A stretch of DNA of 64,000 nucleotides from Eggerthella sinensis. Lineage in GTDB: Bacteria; Actinomycetota; Coriobacteriia; Coriobacteriales; Eggerthellaceae. Where the stretch lies: the NCBI RefSeq assembly GCF_003339815.1, contig NZ_PPTT01000008.1, positions 62,001-126,000 on the forward strand, written 5' to 3'. The translations under genes were made by a program, and so were the position numbers. Positions 39,278 through 49,073 of the stretch are shown piece by piece (positions within the stretch are counted from its first letter, which is position 1; the number at the start of each line of letters is the position of its first letter). The notes under the pieces were generated by a model that was given only the letters and a program-made list of their open reading frames with translations, had not been told where the DNA came from and searched no databases.

Positions 39278-40399
39278 ATGACCTTGTTCGTCTCGCATAC
39301 CACCGCAGCAGAATGCTGGCGCTCGGGCCGGTTCGACGCCCTGCTCGGCGGACCCTCCATCCCTGCCCACCGCCGACCGGCGGGATCGATCGAGGTCGAG
39401 CGCACGGCCAGCATGTTCGCCTTCGATCGGCTCAACCTTACGTACGGAGAGGCGCTCGCTTTCGGGGCGGCGCATTCTGGCGAAGTCGCGGCAAGCAAGC
39501 CAACCGCATCAGCCGTCCGCTCGTTGAGAGGAACGGACCTCGCATTCGCAACCGGCCCCATTCATGTCATCACGCCGGCCAAGATATCGTCCAAGGCTAT
39601 AGAGAACGCGGTCTGCCATGTCTGCACGACTCCTCTTCCAAGCGGATCGTTCGTGCGCGCGGGCAACGGCATGCTCATTGCGTCTCCCGAGTTGACGTTC
39701 GTGCACGCAGCACGTAGCCTCGCATTCCCTATGCTCGTGAAGCTCGGGTTCGAGCTCTGCTCGCTCTACACGGTGCAACCCGACGGCACCGCGCACTACG
39801 CGAGAACACTGTCGCCGACCACCGTACGCGCTTTAGAGGCCTTCCTCGATCGAGGCCCCTACCTGCCAGGATCGCGAGCCGCGCGAAAAGCGCTGCGCTT
39901 CATCGCCGTAGCGTCGGGCTCGCCCATGGAAACGGCGCTCATCATCGCCTTCTGCCTTCCTCCTCGCCTCGGAGGCTATGGCCTCCCGCTTCCTCACCTG
40001 AACTACCGCATCGACGCGTCGCGCACGTCGAGAACCTCGACGGAAAAAAGCTACTATCTGGTTGACCTCTACTGGCCTGAGGCGAACATCGGCCTCGAGT
40101 ACGATAGCGACCAGGAGCATACCGGATCTGCAAGGATCACAGAGGATGCCCTCAGACGCAACGATCTCCTCTCGCTGGGCATCACAACGATAACCGCAAC
40201 GCGCCAGCACGTCGTAGACGGACGAAGGCTCGACCACATCGCCAAGCAGCTCGGTCAGGCGCTTGGCGTACGGCTGCGCAGTGAACGCCTGGGGAACTCG
40301 AAGGACCACGAAAGGCTTCTTCGATCGCTGATTTCCCAGCGCGATCTGGTGGCCAGTTGGACAAAAATGCGTAGGTTCTCTATTTCGAACTCAGAATGA
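39278..40399 (+). CDS. Two-domain protein with C-terminal DUF559/Vsr-like nuclease-type region
   Basis: A 373-residue protein. Residues 1 to about 225 are not recognised (SHTTAAECWRSGRFDALLGG, then VERTASMFAFDRLNLTYGEALAFG). Residues about 265-345 contain YLVDLYWPEANIGLEYDSDQEH, then TEDALRRNDLLSLGI and ITTITATRQHV, a spacing of D, E-Y-D, H, R-R-x-x-L and T resembling DUF559/Vsr-type PD-(D/E)xK nucleases. A nuclease is an inference. The mRNA is probably leaderless (TACAAT 6 bases before the ATG) and there is no ribosome site. GC content looks lower than that of its neighbours and repeats lie on both sides, suggesting acquisition. It is alone in its orientation. Confidence 0.75.
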   Translation: MTLFVSHTTAAECWRSGRFDALLGGPSIPAHRRPAGSIEVERTASMFAFDRLNLTYGEALAFGAAHSGEVAASKPTASAVRSLRGTDLAFATGPIHVITPAKISSKAIENAVCHVCTTPLPSGSFVRAGNGMLIASPELTFVHAARSLAFPMLVKLGFELCSLYTVQPDGTAHYARTLSPTTVRALEAFLDRGPYLPGSRAARKALRFIAVASGSPMETALIIAFCLPPRLGGYGLPLPHLNYRIDASRTSRTSTEKSYYLVDLYWPEANIGLEYDSDQEHTGSARITEDALRRNDLLSLGITTITATRQHVVDGRRLDHIAKQLGQALGVRLRSERLGNSKDHERLLRSLISQRDLVASWTKMRRFSISNSE

Positions 40400-40509
40400 T
40401 CGCGGGATGCACTATCATGACCAGGCGTTTTCCGAATTAGCTTCGAAACAGCAGCGCCGACAACCGTTCATCTGCTCCGAAAACTAGAGAAACCGTGCAT
40501 TTTTGTCCA
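40358..40509. repeat. Inverted repeat bracketing the end of the nuclease-like gene
   Basis: TGGACAAAAATGC (40358-40370, inside the last codons) is the exact complement of GCATTTTTGTCCA (40497-40509). The match continues imperfectly inward (GTAGGTTCTCT against AGAGAAACCGT). The 104-116 bases between hold no gene that I can see. Confidence 0.55.
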
Positions 40510-40548
40510 TGACCATTTCCATCATATATATCGAGCGATATGAACGAG

Positions 40549-40575
40549 CGAGGCCCCGACATCGTCGGGGCCTCG
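40549..40575. terminator. 11-bp hairpin after secDF
   Basis: CGAGGCCCCGA (40549-40559) with TCGGGGCCTCG (40565-40575), loop CATCG, 5 bases beyond the secDF stop. It lacks a clear T-run on the minus strand. Confidence 0.6.
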
Positions 40576-40579
40576 GGGG

Positions 40580-43294
40580 TTACTTCTTGTCGGGACGCTT
40601 CTTGCGCTTGCCCTTCGGGGGCTTCGGCGCCGCCTTCGACGAGCTCGCGCCGTGCGACTGCTCGTGCGTGCCCGCCGCAGGCGCAGACGCCGTCGCGCTC
40701 GCCGTCGTCGCACCGGCGGTTGCCGTCGCCGTCGCCTTCACGGCCTTCTTGCCGGACAGGGCCGTCGCCATCGCGTTCGGGTTGCCGAACTCGAAGCGAC
40801 CCACCTCGGGCCCGAACTTCTTCACGAGCTTCTGGTACCGCGGCTCGCGCGTCTTCCACATCGCGTACAGCGGCGAGGCCACCGCGATGGACGAGTACGA
40901 GCCGCACACGAGGCCGATCACCATCGCGAACGCGAAGTCCTTCAGCGTCTCGCCGCCGAACAGCAGCATGGCGAGCACGGGGATGAGCGAGGTGAGCGTC
41001 GTGTTGATGGTGCGCACGAGCACCTGGTTGATGGAGTGGTTCGCCATCGTCATGAACGTGCACTTGATGTCGTCGGACGACTGCATGTTGTCGTTGATGC
41101 GGTGGAACACGACCACCGTGTCGTACAGCGAGTAGCCCAGGATGGTGAGCAGCGCGGCGATGGTGTTCGGGTTCACCTCGCGGCCGAAGATGGCGTACAC
41201 GCCCATGACCAGCACGAGGTCGTGCAGCAGCGCCACGATGGCCGTGACGCCCATCTTGTACTCGAAGCGGATGGCGATGTAGATGATGATGAGCACGATG
41301 GACACGAGGAACGCGATGAGCGACGACTGGATGACGCTCGCGCCCCAGTCGGGCCCGATGGTGGTCACCTCGAAGCTGTCGGTGTTGAGCCCCAGCTCGT
41401 CGGCCACCTGGTTGGCGCGCTGCGTGGCCTCTTCGGCGCTCGTCGTGGTAGTGCGCACGAGGAAGCCCTCGTCGCCGTCGGCGGTGGTGGTCTGCACGAC
41501 GGCGTCCGGCTCGCCCGCGTCGTTGAACGCGGTGCGCATCTGATCGATGCTCACGTCGCCCGTGTTGTGGAACGCCACCGACGTGCCGCCCACGAACTCG
41601 ATACCGAAGTTCAGGCCCTTCACGCCCACGATGGCCAGCGACACGCACACGAGCACGGCGGCCACGCCCAAGAACACGCGGCGGTAGCCGAGGAAGTTGA
41701 TGTCGTGCTTGATGAACTTGCCGCGCGGCTTGCGTGCAGCGGCTGCGGCCTGCTCGCCCGCGGTGCCGCTCGCGTGCTCGGCGGCCTCTTCGGACTCGAC
41801 CGGGTTGATGGCCTCGCCCGCTTCGGCCGCGGCCACGCTCGTGCCCTCGGCGGCGGCAAGCGCCTGGTAGTCCTTCGAAGCGGCCACGCTGTCCTTGATG
41901 CCCCAGCAGCCCGGGTGCTTCGCGATGACCTTCGGCGCCAGCAGGCGGATGAGCGGCGCCTTGAACAGCAGCATCATGGCGATGTCGCACAGGATGCCCA
42001 GCGCCAGCGTCAGGCCGAAGCCCTTGACGGAAGCGCTTGCGAGGAAGAACAGCGACAGCGCCGACACGAGCGTCACGAGGTCGGCGTCCACCGACGTCAC
42101 GATGGCGTGCTTCACGCCCGTCACGGACGCGGCGCGCACGCTGCGGCCCATGCGGATTTCCTCGCGGAAGCGCTCCATGGTGAGGATGGACGAGTCGGCC
42201 GCCATGCCGATGGTGAGCACGATGCCGGCTATGCCGGCAAGCGATAGGCTGAACAGGCCGAACGACGACAGCGTGGCCAGGATGCCCAGGTACAGCACCG
42301 CGAACACGATCATGGCCGCCGCGGTGATGAGGCCGAGGCCGCGGTAGAAGAACAGCAGGTACAGCATGACCACCGCAAGGCCGATGAGCGCCACGAGCAC
42401 GCCGGAAGCGAGCGCGTCCTGACCGAGCGTCGGGCCGACGGTCTGGCTCTGCGCGTACTCGAAGCTCACGGGCAGCGAACCGCTTTCGAGCACGGTCTGC
42501 AGCGCCTTCGCCTCGTCGAGCGTGTAGCCGCCCGTGATGGACACGTTGCTGGAAATCTCGTCCTGCACGGCCGGAGCCTGCTGCACTTCGCCGTCGAGGA
42601 TGATGACGATCTTGCCGTGCGTGGGCAGCAGGTCCTTGGAGGCTGCGGAGAATGCGGCAGCGCCGTCGGAATCGAGCGCGAGGTTCACGGCGTAGTCGGC
42701 GGATGTCTCCTTCGCCTTGCCGATGGATACGTTCGTGATGTTGGCGCCCGTGATGATGGGCGTGTACGTGCCCTCCTCCACCTTGAGGTGCTGCGTCTCG
42801 CCCGTGGGCAGGGTGGCTACGCCCAGGTCGTCGGTAACGGTGCCCTCGCCCGACGCTTCGCCGTTCTCGATCTTCGTCTTCACGTCCTCGTCGGTGAACG
42901 AGTCGAGGCGGGCGAATTCGAGCTTGCCGGTTTTGCCGATGGTGTTAAGCGCGTCCTCGGTGTTCGTGAGGCCGGGGATCTGCACGAGGATTTGATCGGT
43001 GCCCTGCACCTGCACGACCGCCTCCGAGGCGCCGAGCGCGTTCACGCGGCTCTCGATGATGGCGCGGCTCTTCTCCATGTCGTCGTTGGACACGGCAGCC
43101 CCGTCGGCGCCCTTCGCGGTGAGCACCACCGACAGGCCGCCCTGGATGTCGAGGCCCTGGTTGATCTTCTCCTGCGGCGGCAAGAACATGAACACCGACC
43201 CGAGGATCAGCAAGGTCGTGATGATGAGCAGCCAGATGTTGCGCCGGTCGGTGGACCGGGCGGGTTTCTTCTTCGGCTTCTGCGTTGCCGCCAT
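40580..43294 (-). CDS. secDF: Fused protein-export subunits SecD and SecF
   Basis: A 904-residue membrane protein. The SecD half (about 1-430) has an N-terminal helix, QEKINQGLDIQGGLSVVLTAKG, a large extracytoplasmic region with the ISIGKAKET/LALDSDGAAAF segments, and helices with GLAVVMLYLLFFYRGLG and TIGMAADSSI. A linker of about 100 Ala/Glu-rich residues follows, then SecF (INFLGYRR, GLNFGIEFVGGTSVAF, FRINDNM-type motif VFHRINDNMQ). It uses the proton gradient to aid late steps of Sec export. GAGGGAGAAC precedes the ATG. It stands 178 bases after tgt in the same direction; the yajC gene often found between them is absent. Confidence 0.95.
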   Translation of the reverse strand: MAATQKPKKKPARSTDRRNIWLLIITTLLILGSVFMFLPPQEKINQGLDIQGGLSVVLTAKGADGAAVSNDDMEKSRAIIESRVNALGASEAVVQVQGTDQILVQIPGLTNTEDALNTIGKTGKLEFARLDSFTDEDVKTKIENGEASGEGTVTDDLGVATLPTGETQHLKVEEGTYTPIITGANITNVSIGKAKETSADYAVNLALDSDGAAAFSAASKDLLPTHGKIVIILDGEVQQAPAVQDEISSNVSITGGYTLDEAKALQTVLESGSLPVSFEYAQSQTVGPTLGQDALASGVLVALIGLAVVMLYLLFFYRGLGLITAAAMIVFAVLYLGILATLSSFGLFSLSLAGIAGIVLTIGMAADSSILTMERFREEIRMGRSVRAASVTGVKHAIVTSVDADLVTLVSALSLFFLASASVKGFGLTLALGILCDIAMMLLFKAPLIRLLAPKVIAKHPGCWGIKDSVAASKDYQALAAAEGTSVAAAEAGEAINPVESEEAAEHASGTAGEQAAAAARKPRGKFIKHDINFLGYRRVFLGVAAVLVCVSLAIVGVKGLNFGIEFVGGTSVAFHNTGDVSIDQMRTAFNDAGEPDAVVQTTTADGDEGFLVRTTTTSAEEATQRANQVADELGLNTDSFEVTTIGPDWGASVIQSSLIAFLVSIVLIIIYIAIRFEYKMGVTAIVALLHDLVLVMGVYAIFGREVNPNTIAALLTILGYSLYDTVVVFHRINDNMQSSDDIKCTFMTMANHSINQVLVRTINTTLTSLIPVLAMLLFGGETLKDFAFAMVIGLVCGSYSSIAVASPLYAMWKTREPRYQKLVKKFGPEVGRFEFGNPNAMATALSGKKAVKATATATAGATTASATASAPAAGTHEQSHGASSSKAAPKPPKGKRKKRPDKK

Positions 43295-43472
43295 GTGACG
43301 TTCTCCCTCGTTGAGCTTCTCGTGTGCGCGTCGTTGCGCCGGCCACGGGCCGACCGCGCATTAACTTTCCCATTGTGCCACAACTGAGGACAACGGGGAA
43401 GGAATGGGACGCGAAAAGATCAGGGCAATTCCCTACGATTCGGTGACACAGGAGATCAACGACCGGCGCAGC

Positions 43473-45426
<1,954 letters not shown>

Positions 45427-45506
45427 GGCGTTGATCCTTTGATCGGATGATTGTCCTTGCAAGCATGGTAGTATACGTCACGTTGCGAAGGAGCGTGAAA
45501 AACCCG

Positions 45507-46229
45507 ATGAAATTACTGCTTCATGCCTGCTGCGGACCGTGCTCGCTCGAGCCCGTGCGCCTGCTGCGCGCCGCCGGGCACGACCTGACCATCGCCTACC
45601 TCAACTCGAACATCGCGCCTGCCGACGAATACGCGCATCGCCTGGCCACGCTGCGCGCGTGGGCCGCCGGCGAGCAGCTGCCCGTGATCGAGGGCCCCTA
45701 CGACCCCGCCGCCTGGGAGGCGTGCGCGGGGCGCGTGGGCGAAGCCGCGCACGACCCGGAGCGTCACGCGGCGCGGTGTCGCGCCTGCTATCGTCTGCGC
45801 TTCGAAGAAGCCGCGCGCTTGGCGGCCGCGCAGGGCTTCGACGCGCTGGGGACCACGCTGTCGGTGAGCCCCTACCAATACACCGACATCATCCGCGAGG
45901 AGCTCGAGCGCGCCGCCGCTGCCGCAGGCGTGCGCCCGCTGTTCGAGGATTATCGCCCCTTCTACGACGAGGCCACTCACCGCAGCCGGAGCTTGGGCAT
46001 GTACCGACAGAACTACTGCGGCTGCCGCTTCTCCGACGCCGAGGCCGCCGCCGAGCGCGCCGAGCGTAAGGCCGAGCGCGCCGCCGCCCGCGAAGCGGAG
46101 CGGGCCGCCCACGCCGAAGAGCGCGCCGCCGCCGAAGCCGCGCAAGCCGCCCGCCGCGCCGAGCGGGCCGCCTACGACGCCAAGCAAGCAAAAAAGCGAG
46201 CCGTGCTGAAAGCGCTCAGGGAGCAGTAG
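45507..46229 (+). CDS. queH: Epoxyqueuosine reductase QueH with long C-terminal coiled-coil tail
   Basis: A 240-residue protein. KLLLHACCGPC (2-12), CRACYRLRFEEAA near 93 and YCGCRFSD near 171 supply the conserved cysteines of QueH (DUF208), the non-orthologous replacement of QueG. It reduces epoxyqueuosine to queuosine in tRNA. LGTTLSVSPYQ and EDYRPF are further family marks. Beyond about residue 180 there are 60 residues of Ala, Glu and Arg (AERAERKAERAAAREAERAA), a likely coiled coil or RNA-contacting helix not typical of the family. ATG 45507 fits the family start; the ribosome site GAAGGAG is 13 bases away, and GTG 45495 is an alternative. Confidence 0.9.
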   Translation: MKLLLHACCGPCSLEPVRLLRAAGHDLTIAYLNSNIAPADEYAHRLATLRAWAAGEQLPVIEGPYDPAAWEACAGRVGEAAHDPERHAARCRACYRLRFEEAARLAAAQGFDALGTTLSVSPYQYTDIIREELERAAAAAGVRPLFEDYRPFYDEATHRSRSLGMYRQNYCGCRFSDAEAAAERAERKAERAAAREAERAAHAEERAAAEAAQAARRAERAAYDAKQAKKRAVLKALREQ

Positions 46230-46490
46230 CCCCCCTATTGCGCCCGATGGGAGTCTTGCGAACCGGACAGCGTCACGTCGGGCGCAATGGGGGGGGCGGG
46301 TGCTGCGAGCCTCTCTTCGGCCCCGGACCCCCCATCCTTGCGCCCGACGAGTGACTTGCGACCAGCCCGTCCCCCATCGGGCGCAATAGGGGGAGGGCAC
46401 CAAGCACAATGGAGAGGGCCGGCACAATAGGGGGCTCGCCGAGCGCAATAGGGGGCCAGCGCAATGGGAGGCTCGCCGGCACCACACCCT
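46230..46490. repeat. Cluster of REP-like GCGCAAT(A/G)GGGGG repeats
   Basis: The whole gap between queH and galT is built from one motif in both directions. Copy 1: GCCCCCCTATTGCGCCCGA (46230-46248) with TCGGGCGCAATGGGGGGGGC (46279-46298). Copy 2: CCCCCCATCCTTGCGCCCGA (46329-46348) with TCGGGCGCAATAGGGGG (about 46377-46393). Then at least three loose direct units, CACAATAGGGGGCTCGCC, GCGCAATAGGGGGCCA and GCGCAATGGGAGGCTCGCC. The loops share CTTGCGA. Function unknown; they may also end both convergent transcripts. Confidence 0.75.
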
Positions 46491-46497
46491 CTCCTCC

Positions 46498-47823
46498 CTA
46501 CCCCAGCATCGCCACAAACCTGTCCCACCCGTCGCGGCCCGCTTGGGTGGGCTTGAAGACGGCGGTTGCTTCGAGGACGGCGGCGAAGATGCGGGTCGCC
46601 TCGTCTTGCAGGACGGGGTGGAGCAGGGGCGCGGACGTCTCGCGTGGCGGCGGGGCCGCGGCGAGCTCTGGGGCGCGGCGGACGAACACGTCGAGCGCCC
46701 AGGCGGCATGGGGTGCCGTGAGCGGTTCGGCGCGAAGGCGCTTCTCCAGACGATGGGCGCTGCCACCCGCGTGGGCCGCGTCGACGAGCGCGCGCTGCAC
46801 GGCGGGCAGCTCGGCCGCGAGGCGCGGCGGCAGGATGGCGAGGCCCATGATCTCGATGAGGCCGATGTTCTCCTTCTTGATATGGTGCAGCTCCTCGTCG
46901 GGATGGAAGATACCCCAGGGATGGCGCGCGTCCGTGCGGTTGTTGCGCAGCACGAGGTCCATGATAAACACCCCGTCCACCTTGCGCACGATGGGGTTGA
47001 GCGTGTTGTGCGGCACGCCCTCCGTCGCGGACACGATGCCGCACGCCTCGTCGTCGAAGCCGCGCCAGACGTCGAGAAGACGCACCGCCGCTCGCATGAG
47101 CGCCCGGCGGTCGCTCGAAGCGATCCGCACCGTCGACGAGGGCCACGCCACGATGCCGCAGCGCACGGCAGGCTCGTCGCCCAGCGCGAACTCCCGTGCG
47201 AGCGGCGCTTTCATGAGGGGAAATACGTGACGGCCGCCCTGAAAGTGATCGTGCGACAGGATGGAGCCGCCCACGATGGGCAGATCGGCGTTCGATCCGA
47301 TGAAGTAGTGAGGGAACGCGTCGGCGAAGTCGAGCAGCCGCTCGAAGCACGCCGCATCGATGCGCATGGGACGGTGCGTTTCGCTCAGCGCGATGCAGTG
47401 CTCGACGAAGTACGCGTACGGCGAGAACTGCAGCCCCCATCGCTCGCCGCCGAGTTCGATGGCCGCGATGCGCAGGCCAGGCTTGGCGGGATGCTCGGGC
47501 GTGCCGGGGAAGCCCTCGTTCTCCCAACAGAGGTCGCACTGCGGGACGCGCACACCCGTGGGAGCGTCCGCCCGCGCGGGCGCCGCCGCAGCGGCAATCG
47601 CGCGCGGGTCCTTCTCCGGCTTCGCCAGGTTGATGGTGCACTCGAGCGTGCCGAAGCGGCTCGCGCCCGTCCAGCGGACGGTGCGGGCGACGTCCTCCGT
47701 CTTGAGGTAGCCGCTCGACAGCCCCAGGTCGTACAGGTAGCTCGTCGCCTGTTCGGGATCGTTCGCGTACAGGCGGCTGAAGGCGACGCGCGCCTCGTCG
47801 GGCGGCGGCAGGGGCGCGCCCAT
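46498..47823 (-). CDS. galT: UTP-hexose-1-phosphate/UDP-glucose-hexose-1-phosphate uridylyltransferase, type 2, N-terminally short
   Basis: A 441-residue enzyme of the GalT type found in Firmicutes. Matching blocks are TINLAKPEKDPRAIAAA, CDLCWENEGFPG, QFSPYAYFVEHCI, HYFIGSNADLPIVGGS and the nucleotidyl-transfer histidines in SHDHFQGGRH, then RNNRTDARHPWG and HHIKKENIGLIEIMGLA. It transfers UMP from UDP-glucose to galactose-1-phosphate. Compared with the Bacillus type (about 510 residues) roughly the first 110 residues are missing: the protein begins where the others have already completed an N-terminal helical region. The ATG overlaps the galK stop (TGATG), and the frame upstream is not GalT-like, so this is not a simple start error. 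Confidence 0.88.
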   Translation of the reverse strand: MGAPLPPPDEARVAFSRLYANDPEQATSYLYDLGLSSGYLKTEDVARTVRWTGASRFGTLECTINLAKPEKDPRAIAAAAAPARADAPTGVRVPQCDLCWENEGFPGTPEHPAKPGLRIAAIELGGERWGLQFSPYAYFVEHCIALSETHRPMRIDAACFERLLDFADAFPHYFIGSNADLPIVGGSILSHDHFQGGRHVFPLMKAPLAREFALGDEPAVRCGIVAWPSSTVRIASSDRRALMRAAVRLLDVWRGFDDEACGIVSATEGVPHNTLNPIVRKVDGVFIMDLVLRNNRTDARHPWGIFHPDEELHHIKKENIGLIEIMGLAILPPRLAAELPAVQRALVDAAHAGGSAHRLEKRLRAEPLTAPHAAWALDVFVRRAPELAAAPPPRETSAPLLHPVLQDEATRIFAAVLEATAVFKPTQAGRDGWDRFVAMLG

Positions 47824-49073
47824 CAGGCCAACCGTTCCACGAACGCGCCCCGCGCGTCGATGCCCACCGTCATGCAGGCATCGTAGCCCAGCAGGCGGTT
47901 CATCGAGGCCATGAACGCCGGCGCCGCGTCGTCGGCCACGATGGCCAGCACGCTGCCGCCGAATCCCCCGCCGTGGATACGGTACGCCCCCGCCCCATCC
48001 GCGTCGAGCAGGTGCGCGCACAGCGCGAGAACCACCATGGCAGGCTGCTCCGCGCCCGTGCCGTCGGCGTGCGGCGAGACGTTCTGCAGCACCTGCGCGG
48101 AGGATGCGCCCGATTGTCGCACGCCCTCGAGGAACGTCGCGAAGTCGCCGGCCTCGAGCGCCGCCTGCTGCGCCCGCACGCGGCGCGTCTCGTCGAAGTA
48201 GTGGAGCGCCCGCAGCGCAGCACGGTCGCCCACCTGGGCGCGCACGGCGGCGAGCTGCCCCAGGAAGGCGTCCGGGGAAACGTCCTCGAGCCGGTCGCGG
48301 CCGAAGTGCCGCGCGACGGCGAACATGTCCGCCGGCACCGCTGCGTACTCATCGGCGTAGCGGGAGTGATCGCAGCGGCAGTCGACGAGGCACAGCGCGT
48401 ACCCGCTCGCCGCCGCATCGAAGGCGACGGGCGTCACGCGCGGCGGCTCGCTCGCAAAATCGAGCGCCACCGCGCCGCCGTGCGCGCTCGCCAGCTGATC
48501 CTGCATACCGCAGGGCTTGCCGAAGTAGGTGCGCTCGGCCTCCACGGCGTCGATTGCCAACGTCATCGGATCGAGCGTCGCACCTTCCTTCGCGCCGTCC
48601 AGCCCGCGCAGCACGGCGCCGATGAGCACTTCGAACGCGGCCGAGGACGACAGGCCCGACCCCACCGGCACCTCGGAGCACGTCGCCACGTCGCAGCCGC
48701 GCACGTCCCCGCCCAAGCGCGCGTACGCCGCCGCCATGCCGCGGACGAGCGCCTGCGACGTGCCGCGCTCGTCCGCGCGCGGCTCCCACTCCCCCACGCG
48801 CACGACCGCTTCGCCGAATCCTTCCATAGCCACGCGCAGCTCGTCGGTGCCGTTCGGGACGGCGAGCGCCCAGGCACGCCGATCGATGGCCGCCGAGATG
48901 GTGCGCCCGCCCTGATGGTCGGTATGGTTGCCCGCCAGCTCCACGCGCCCGGGCGCCGACGCGAGCACGACCGGCTCCGCACCGTCAGCCGCGCCGCCGC
49001 AAGCCCCCGACCCGAGCCGCGCCGCATGCAGCGCCCGCAAGCGCCGCACCGTCTCGTCTTCCGCGCGCCTCAT
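47823..49073 (-). CDS. galK: Galactokinase
   Basis: A 416-residue GHMP kinase. The galactokinase signature GRVELAGNHTDHQGG is near residue 37, the phosphate-binding loop PVGSGLSSSAAFE near 133, and the C-terminal glycine-rich motif GGGFGGSVLAIV near 375. It phosphorylates galactose with ATP. The N-terminus of about 30 residues before the signature has the usual length. The ATG overlaps the upstream glycoside hydrolase stop (ATGA) with GAGGGGAG before it, and its own stop overlaps galT, so translation is coupled. Confidence 0.95.
   Translation of the reverse strand: MRRAEDETVRRLRALHAARLGSGACGGAADGAEPVVLASAPGRVELAGNHTDHQGGRTISAAIDRRAWALAVPNGTDELRVAMEGFGEAVVRVGEWEPRADERGTSQALVRGMAAAYARLGGDVRGCDVATCSEVPVGSGLSSSAAFEVLIGAVLRGLDGAKEGATLDPMTLAIDAVEAERTYFGKPCGMQDQLASAHGGAVALDFASEPPRVTPVAFDAAASGYALCLVDCRCDHSRYADEYAAVPADMFAVARHFGRDRLEDVSPDAFLGQLAAVRAQVGDRAALRALHYFDETRRVRAQQAALEAGDFATFLEGVRQSGASSAQVLQNVSPHADGTGAEQPAMVVLALCAHLLDADGAGAYRIHGGGFGGSVLAIVADDAAPAFMASMNRLLGYDACMTVGIDARGAFVERLA

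Noticed and set aside
43295-43472. yajC between tgt and secDF
   Set aside because: The 178-base gap contains no membrane-anchored small reading frame with a ribosome site.
46230-46490. CRISPR array in the repeat cluster
   Set aside because: Units are irregular, inverted as well as direct, and there are no equal-length spacers or cas genes.
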